Shown piece by piece: positions 57,052 to 64,000 of a stretch of DNA of 64,000 nucleotides. How positions within the stretch are numbered: the first letter of the stretch is position 1; every line of letters starts with the position of its first letter. The DNA is from Osedax fenrisi (Eukaryota > Annelida > Polychaeta > Sabellida > Siboglinidae): contig OZ025240.1 of NCBI GenBank assembly GCA_964019155.1, positions 24,791,536-24,855,535 of the forward strand, given 5' to 3'. Under the pieces are notes generated by a model. The model worked only from the letters and a program-made list of their open reading frames with translations. It searched no databases and was not told the DNA's origin. The translations under genes were made by a program, and so were the position numbers.

Positions 57052-57141
57052 CGGCTAGATAGCGTAGTAGTTAAAGTGTTGGATTACAAACCTATAGATA
57101 TTTTTACTCTAAGATTTCGTGAGTTCGAGTCCCAGTCAAGG
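57052..57141 (+). ncRNA. tRNA-like sequence, probable SINE head or tRNA relic
   Basis: TAGCGTAGTAGTTAAAG resembles an internal A box and GAGTTCGAGTCCC is a near-consensus B box about 55 bp downstream. GTTGGATTACAAACC resembles an anticodon arm. The expected acceptor stem does not form, and the variable region is long. I call it tRNA-derived rather than a working tRNA gene. Confidence 0.55.
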
Positions 57142-58344
57142 TATTTTATAATTTTTGTATCTTTAAATATATAATTGTATTTTTTAATATATTATACAAA
57201 ATAAATTAATTTATTATGAATACTATTAATATTATTTTTAATTATCTTATTTGAATAAATTACTAATAATGTATATATTCATTATTTATCATTCACATTC
57301 CCAAATTAATAATGTTTGTATATACAATTATTATATATATATATTCAATATGATTAAATCACTGATAGCCGATAAATACATGTATTAATTATAGCATATT
57401 ATATATAGGAATTGGGAAAATATTATTACCTGATAGGGTACTATCAGTGATAGGTACTATAGTTATACCAAAGATTTTGCGAAGCAAATATATAACACTC
57501 CCTATGCATGCAACGTAATTTAGTAATACCCAATGCCGCTGCTAGCAGTAGTATCAAAATCACTGGAATAGATTTAGGTTCGGCTCTGTTTGCATACAAC
57601 AATGTTTTCATTGCTCATCGAATTTACATTATAAACAACACATAGTTCCTAATAGTAACCCGCTATAGGTGGCACTTTGTGTATTTTGTATACAAATTCG
57701 AATACACGATTTCGTAAGTGTTATATCTTTCCTTCGGAAAATATTTGGTTATACTAGTTATTACTATATCTAGTTTTACCTTTTAATAACACACTATAAC
57801 TTTGGTACACTTAGAAAAAATAAGTTAGTTTTTTTCCTATCAAAAATCTGGTCTTTTCATTTGGTATAAAAATACTAGATTTAATTACAATGACACGATA
57901 AAAACTAGTCTTTTAAGAATCAAGGGCTAGTTTTTTCAGAATTATTTTTAAGTCTAATCTTTTTTATATATATTTATTCTATATATAGAATAATTTATGC
58001 TACATTATTTTATACATTATATATATATATATGAGATTTCAATAAATAAATATTAATATTATATTAGTATTACCCACTAAATCATTGAGATTCAATATAT
58101 AGATTCAACATATCACATATATTTGTACATATACACAAAATGCACTAGTAAATATGACAATATTAAAAGATGCATATATTATAAAAAAAACAAATGAAAT
58201 GTTTTCTTCTCTATTCATGTTCAGTATATTTGTATCTGTAAAATATAGATAAATAGAATATAAAACATCTTATAATATAAATTGTTAATTTATAAATATA
58301 TGTGTACTATAGTGTAATATATCTATATTAGGGATATATAGTGT
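57142..58344. other. AT-rich stretch with one dispersed motif
   Basis: GTTATACCAAAGATTTTGCG (about 57463-57482) is the inverted match of 24413-24438 in DDHD1 intron 7. A related TCTTGCGAAGCAAAG occurs at about 62003. No gene is seen. Confidence 0.45.
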
Positions 58345-58352
58345 CATTGTAC

Positions 58353-58388
58353 CATAGATTTATAGTTTACTTAAACTATAAATCTATG
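58353..58388. mobile_element. 36-bp perfect palindrome with perfect 8-bp duplication
   Basis: CATAGATTTATAGTTTA and its complement abut around CT. CATTGTAC flanks both sides (58345-58352 and 58389-58396). Confidence 0.88.
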
Positions 58389-58974
58389 CATTGTACACAT
58401 GTATCCAAGTATCATAGAATGGAATGTAACACAGGTATTTTATGTTATGCATTTGTTTCTTTATTGTATATATATATATTTATATAAATATAATATAAAA
58501 TCAATAGTTAATAACACTTATGATTTTTTTATACTTAAATTCATTATATATACATACATGTATGTTAATAAAACATATATTAACTAAACAAATATATATA
58601 TATATATATTGAATAATACTATATCCAATATAATTTATAATAGAAAGGGTATTATCCTATATTTTTACCTAGACTAAAATTCAGTTTAAATTCAACTTAA
58701 TTTATGATATATAGATTAATTAATATAATTATTATTTATGTATAATAGAATTTGTGTATTATAACATATTTTAAAATAATTGATATAGTATTTTTAAATA
58801 TTAATATAATGAATTTATTTATAGAAAAATCATACTTATATTAAATTATTGATATTATATTTACTAGATTAATTATTTTATAAATTAAATTATGATATAT
58901 TTCAACAGTAGATGAATACATGTTTTTTTCTATTTAATTAAAATATATATTATTATTCATTGATATACAAACAT

Positions 58975-59215
58975 TTCATAATTCATCTTGTGTGTTGAGG
59001 TCAGGACATGTGCTCCTATTTTGAAGAACTTTAAACACCATTCTTAATTTCGTTGGCTGTAATAATGATATTAAAAAAAAAATTAATATATTTTTTTATA
59101 CTTTTATAACATATTCTTAGAAAAAATATAATTTTTTCTTTGGAAATGTCTAATTATTAATTATAGTAAATACATAATTTTGTATTATCAATACAGACGG
59201 TAATTAATTAAGGTA
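58975..59215. repeat. Dispersed repeat copy with TTTGAAGAACTTTAAACACC
   Basis: A 225-bp segment here recurs at 60258-60400 and 61138-61200. The second copy is split by the sequence 60404-61137. Confidence 0.7.
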
Positions 59216-60403
59216 TATTAGCCAGTAATCTCGTATGAAGTACTCTCATGCGACTTATTAAATGTAGTTTATTTTATAAGTATTGTACATAAATTTAATA
59301 GCAAAGTTTTTTTATAAATTTCTCCTTTATATATGTAATCAATATTTAAGGGGATACATCAGTTATCAAATTTTACATGGGGAGATACAGATAGATTAGT
59401 GCATGTATTCAAAATGAAGTATCTACCTGAATATTTGGAATATTAAAAAAAAATTACATTATAACATTATAAAAATTGTACCTGAATATGATCAACAATT
59501 ATATTTAATGCATATATTAGGATAGTTATTAGGAAAGAAAGTTGATAATTACAAATATCTCGACATGTTATTATAGATATATATATATACTAGTGATAAA
59601 ACAAAAGAAATTGAGCAATTATCTTAACAATTTAAGTTTGTACTTCAATTATAACTTATAATTTATAAGTGAACTGTGTGTTAGACATAATTATTCTATA
59701 TATGAGTAAATTCTGTCTAAAGTTTTTGTTTAGTGAAATTATATTGTAGGTTTATTTACAGTTGTATTTCATTATATATTGTATATATATATATATATAT
59801 ATACTAATTATATATAAAATGTATATTATACATATATACTAATTATATGATATATTTATGAAATAATTTTAAATTTAAATTTAAATTATGTGATTATTAT
59901 TATGTTATAAATATATATGAAATATTATTTTTACTTCTTTCAAAAAACATGAATTTTATGTTATTTTTAATGCATATTTCTTTTCGAAATGTCAACACAA
60001 CATTAATGATATATATATATATATATATCATTATAATTATGTGATTTTTGAAAAAACGGTAAAAAAATAAAACATAATTTTAGAACTATGGTATCCCATT
60101 AATAAAGAAATTATAAATATTTGAATATTGAATATGGAATAAACTTAATTAAATAATTCGTCAGAGATTACTTTTTTACAAAATGTATTAGAAATTACTA
60201 AATAAGTCGTCCGAAATTACTGACATTCGTATATATTGCCATTGTTATACTAACATTGCATAAGTCATCCTGTGTCATGTTGAAGTCATGGAAATTTTCT
60301 CATATTTTGAAGAACTTTAAACACCATTCTTAATTTCATTGGTCCAGGCTGTAATAATAATATTAAAAAAAAATATTAATATATTTTTATAACATATTAT
60401 TAA

Positions 60404-60725
60404 GCGGTGTACACATCACTAGTATCTGGCGTAATAACGAGTCGCATCCTAAAATCTATAGATTTTCATATATGAAAAGTTATATTTTCTAGTAACAAGT
60501 CGCCGTGCTTGATGCTCCCTATGTGAACAGCTAATTTGCTCATTAACAAGCAGCTAACTGCAGTAACAAGTCGTCGTCACATTCCATTTCGAATGATATA
60601 CCCAGTAACAAGTGGTACTTGTTGACGCGGTACTTGTTGCTCGCTATCCGAACACCGATAATAATGTATACTGAACATCAAGTGCAGTAACAAATCGTCG
60701 TGCTTGATATCGGTGTTTACACCGC
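60404..60725. mobile_element. 322-bp TTAA-flanked element with AGTAACAAGTCG repeats
   Basis: GCGGTGTACACA and, reversed at the right, GCGGTGTAAACA form the ends. TTAA flanks both sides. Inside, AGTAACAAGTCG-like words recur about six times, with CGTGCTTGAT twice. It lacks coding capacity. Confidence 0.75.
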
Positions 60726-60742
60726 TTAATGGATGTAGACAA

Positions 60743-60925
60743 TATTTACATTATAATACTAACATATCAATTGAGAGGCAGCAAGATATTAGAAGAGGCA
60801 GGATTAATCGAATAGTGGTGTCCTGGTTCAACCAGGCTGGTTGTATACAAGATGGAGATCTCGACGACAACCAATTTGATGTTCCATTAGTCGTAGCTGA
60901 ACCATCAGAGAAGACGACATCGTAA
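60743..60925 (+). pseudogene. Coding remnant, possibly a transposase C-terminus
   Basis: The frame reads ERQQDIRRGRINRIVVSWFN and ends EPSEKTTS before TAA. The R-G-x-x-N/R-x-x-I/V-x-x-F pattern near a C-terminus is reminiscent of PIF/Harbinger transposases. It has coding-like composition in an AT-rich setting, with no upstream partner. Family assignment is tentative. Confidence 0.3.
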
Positions 60926-61416
60926 TTTCTGATTGTATTGGTATTGCATATGTGCCTGTAAATATAGTAGAATATTAAATTATTAAAAATGGAAGTATTC
61001 TAGGAGGTGTAAGTATTATATTATAATATTATTGATATATTATAAATGAAATTAATTGTACTGTAATATAAATAAAATAATAAATTTAATAAATTAGTGT
61101 AAATAAATTTAATTAATGTAAAAATGTGGAATGAAAAATGGAAATGTGTAATTATTAATTATAGTAATACATAACTTTTTATTATGTATCAATACAGTTT
61201 TTTGATATACTTATCATTTATATATGATCTATATATCTGTATAATATATAATGTATACACATTATATTCATTAAGGTGTGTAGCACTCATTGCCAGCAGT
61301 ATGCTAGCACAAATTATTTAGGGTGTACACATCTCGAGCACAAATTATTTAGGGTGTACACATCTCGAGCACAAATTATTTAGGGTGTACACATCGCTAG
61401 CAACGAGTACTAGCAC

Positions 61417-61453
61417 CACAGAGCTAGAGAGAAGAGCTTTCTCTAGCTCTGTG
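61417..61453. mobile_element. 37-bp CATAGAGC-type palindrome
   Basis: CACAGAGCTAGAGAGAA and its complement form the arms. The hairpin can be extended by ACTAGC/GCTAGT on the flanks. The 8-bp flanks match at only 5 positions. Confidence 0.6.
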
Positions 61454-61577
61454 GCTAGTAATCGTTGCCAGCAGTATGCTAGCACAAATTATATATATAT
61501 ATATTTATGTGTGTGTGTATGTGCGTGTGTGTGTATACTATATTATAATACAACTATGGAGATTCATTATATATATA

Positions 61578-61612
61578 CATAGAGCTAGAGCGAAATACTC
61601 TATAGCTCAATG
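61578..61612. mobile_element. 35-bp decayed CATAGAGC-type palindrome
   Basis: CATAGAGCTAGAG and AGCTCAATG form the ends. The flanks TATATATA and TCTATATA match at 7 of 8 positions, though in a TA-rich context. Confidence 0.5.
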
Positions 61613-62107
61613 TCTATATATATATATATAAATCGTATGTAGGTCACTACCACAATGCAATGCGTTGTTTACCATTCCGGTAACGAGTACTGCAAAATTC
61701 AACCTGTTGAATTAACTGGCACTCAGTGCTAGCACTGGATACCAGCAGTTTACTCGACGATGCTAGCACTTTGTGGTGTACACATGGGGAGCAAATGTAC
61801 GAGTGCGCGGGCGCTCGCAAATAGAACATTTCAAGTATTTACCGAGCCACTTTGTGCTAGCACGCTGGCACTCGTCTGCGCTCCCCATGTGTACACCCCT
61901 TTAGTAATGAATCATTACATATTTAAATATTTTAATATATAATATTTACATAGAAGACTCGCACAAATTTTAACTCAGCAACCAACTTAAATATAATTAA
62001 GGATCTTGCGAAGCAAAGATGTTTGATAATTTAATAAAATATATTATAACATTTAATATGGATCAATATGATAAACCATATTTTATAAATATGCATTATA
62101 CTATACA

Positions 62108-62197
62108 TATATGGATCAAGATAACTTTACGATCAACGGACAAATTAGACGGACATCGATGTCCGTCGATCTTGTTAAAGTTAATTTGATCCAATAA
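62108..62197. mobile_element. About 85-bp hairpin element
   Basis: ATGGATCAAGATAACTTTA and its imperfect complement TAAAGTTAATTTGATCCA form the ends. GACGGACATCGATGTCCGTC is a perfect palindrome within it. Confidence 0.65.
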
Positions 62198-62564
62198 TTA
62201 TATTTTACTAAATATATATATAATGTGAAATATTGATTATGTACTCAGTTATTATTGATAGTTTGTATTATAATTACTGAGGTCAACTGCAGAAACAAGT
62301 ATTTTAATATTGACTTCATTAATCATAGTTAAAACAAACTGAGCCATATTCGATTTATATCATTATATTAATTATATTTTATTAATTATAATTAGAAATT
62401 ATACATTACATTCTGTATTATTATAGTATAGTTAATAATTATAATGTTAATATATAATTATTATAATAATAATAAAATATTTACGTAGCGGTGGAAAACC
62501 GACGCGCTACATAATTTATTTCATGATATTTGTAGTTTGTTTGATTTATTGGTAACAATACGCG

Positions 62565-62670
62565 TCGAGCCTATTCACAATCGAGCCTCTCCATATCGAG
62601 CCTAATACACGTAGAGCCTCTCCATATCGAGCCTATTTAGTAAATAAGTTACTAGCGAGCCTATACTAAT
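62565..62670. repeat. CGAGCCT short-repeat cluster
   Basis: (C/A)GAGCCT occurs six times within about 100 bp, with CTCTCCATATCGAGCCTA twice. Confidence 0.75.
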
Positions 62671-62984
62671 CGTTCCTAGTTATATATAATATATATATAT
62701 TCAAATAATATTTGTTTTATACTATGTTATAAGATACTTTGTTATAATAAATTTGATTTCACAGAGTATATTTTTCTTATTTATATCCTTATATTTATAT
62801 CATTTATATTAACACCGATTAATAGATTTAAACGTGGATGAAGTCATTTAGGACGACTTATTTTATGTATATCTCGATTAAGTCCGCATACATTACTGTA
62901 ATGATTACACAAATAACACACAACATTTAAAACTGTATAATATATAATATGTATATGTACAGTGTATACGTATAATATATGTAT

Positions 62985-63315
62985 AGTAACCTAGACGAAA
63001 TAATGAATTATTGTTTATAGTTTTAGAATGCTCGTTTAATTTCAAGTAGAACCTGTTGATTATATATATATAATAATATAACCCATTGATATGTTATCCG
63101 TTATAGTAACTGTACAATTAAATATTTTTTATGAAATTTGTTTTATTTTATTAAATTTCGCTTTTTACTATTAGAAATTAATTTATTCTAATTTGAATAT
63201 GATACGTACATATGAGATCGATATAGTTTTAGAATGCCCGTTTAATTTCAAGTAGAACCTGTTGATTATATATGTATAATAATATAACCCATCGATATGT
63301 TATCTGTAAAGTAAC
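62985..63315. repeat. Two direct copies of a GTTTAATTTCAAGTAGAACC repeat
   Basis: ATAGTTTTAGAATG, then CGTTTAATTTCAAGTAGAAC, then AATAATATAACCCAT occur in order at about 63015-63085 and 63220-63293. They are related to the units at 56440-56960. Confidence 0.8.
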
Positions 63316-63439
63316 TGTACAGTAACTGTACAATTAAATATTTTTTATTAAATTTGATTTATTTTATTAAATATAGATTTGATCTTGTAACCTTGTAACC
63401 AATTTGTTTAGACACTGCGATCAACATTATTTATAGTAT

Positions 63440-64000
63440 TTATGTTATTGATTGGGTCAGGTAAATTACAGTATAGCTGTAAGTCATCCGCATATGAGTG
63501 AAAGTGTATATCGGGGTATTCGTCAAGTAAGTAAAGTAAAGGGGAAATATATATATTAAAGAGAATTGGACCTAAAACAGAACCTTGGGGTACACCATGA
63601 GTTGTGTGGCGGGGTTCTGTTATGGCGTTATCTATACATATAGAAAATTATCTGTAATTAGGTAGGATGTAAACCAACTAAGGACAGAATACTAATATTT
63701 AATACCAATATTCTCTAATCTTCGAATAAGAATATTATGGTCTAACGTATTGAAAGCCGACGACAAGTCAAGTAGAATCAGTATGGTGGGAGTATTTTTT
63801 GGAAATAGTAGTATATTGTTTAAAGTATGGAGTAGTGAAGTTTCAGTGCTCTTGTCCATTGTATAAGCACTTTGTAATTTATGCAGTATGTTATTATTAT
63901 TGATGTATGTTCTAAGTTGTTTAGCAATTATTCTTTCAATTGTCTTAGATATGAAAGAAAGGTTGGATATGGGACGATAATTAGAAAGAGTTGACCTATC
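63440..64000 (-). pseudogene. L2-like LINE reverse transcriptase fragment, running off the window
   Basis: Minus-strand reading gives NYRPISNLSFISKTIERIIA, ILLDLSSAFNTLDHNILIRR, VPQGSVLGPI and HSYADDLQLYCNLPD, the RT core in order with the YADD box. Stops and frameshifts break it at about 63690-63620. The ORF is cut just after the YADD segment, and its upstream part lies beyond 64000. Confidence 0.85.

Larger units (their letters stand above)
61275..61899. mobile_element. Composite of GTGTACACAT-ended elements
   Basis: It starts TTAA/GGTGTGTAGCAC and ends GTGTACACCCC/TTTAG. A 31-bp unit containing AGGGTGTACACATCTCGAGC repeats three times at about 61305-61395. An inner element at 61773-61899 has ends GGTGTACACATGGGGAGC, with its exact complement on the right. 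Confidence 0.55.

Noticed and set aside
57052..57141. Functional tRNA gene
   Set aside because: The acceptor stem does not pair and the variable region is too irregular.

Overview
This window comes from a very AT-rich, repeat-laden invertebrate animal genome. The host genes have many introns with GT-AG boundaries, and the repeats are metazoan types: CR1/L2/RTE-like LINE remnants, a Kolobok-like DNA transposon, many short inverted-repeat elements and long (TA)n, (AAT)n and (CA)n tracts. I cannot place the phylum. There is no sign of a bacterial or viral chromosome.

The main host gene is on the minus strand between 39079 and 16740. It is a DDHD1-type phosphatidic-acid-preferring phospholipase A1. 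Seventeen exons read as one continuous 969-residue frame with matching splice phases; one of them, at 19471-19520, is less certain. It has a WWE-like start, the lipase serine in an AHSLG context and a C-terminal DDHD domain. A second, four-exon minus-strand gene of about 241 codons lies at 9760-6976. I do not recognise its product. A truncated copy of DDHD1 exon 1 with a nonsense codon lies 8.6 kb upstream of the gene, at 47718-48000.

Layout: 1-3490 holds two LINE remnants, the second split by a TA-flanked DNA element. 3490-6400 holds an 0.8 kb inverted-repeat element and two huge (AAT)n arrays. 6976-9760 is the unknown gene. 11.1-13.95 kb is a cluster of TA-flanked elements carrying many copies of a TGTCCGTATTCGG motif. 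16.2-39.2 kb is DDHD1. 39.7-46.7 kb holds an L2-like LINE, a 1.27 kb element whose long inverted ends consist of repeated CCGTGAAA, further palindromic elements and an RTE-like LINE. 47.7-48.4 kb is the exon-1 copy and a minisatellite. 48.9-49.9 kb is a tandem repeat that preserves two empty insertion sites. 49.87-54.30 kb is a complete Kolobok-like transposon with an uninterrupted 545-codon, eight-exon transposase. 54.5-63.4 kb is a patchwork of small elements, including a pogo-like one and a TTAA-flanked one. 63.4-64 kb is another L2-like reverse transcriptase fragment.

The most unusual observation is a set of tiny palindromic insertions of 33-49 bp. They are little more than two abutting terminal inverted repeats, yet are flanked by 8-bp target duplications. 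One has its empty site preserved in the neighbouring tandem repeat unit, and full-length relatives (487 bp and 339 bp, also with 8-bp duplications) are in the same window. They look like near-minimal mobile elements. All family assignments rest on motif recognition by eye; no database search was run.
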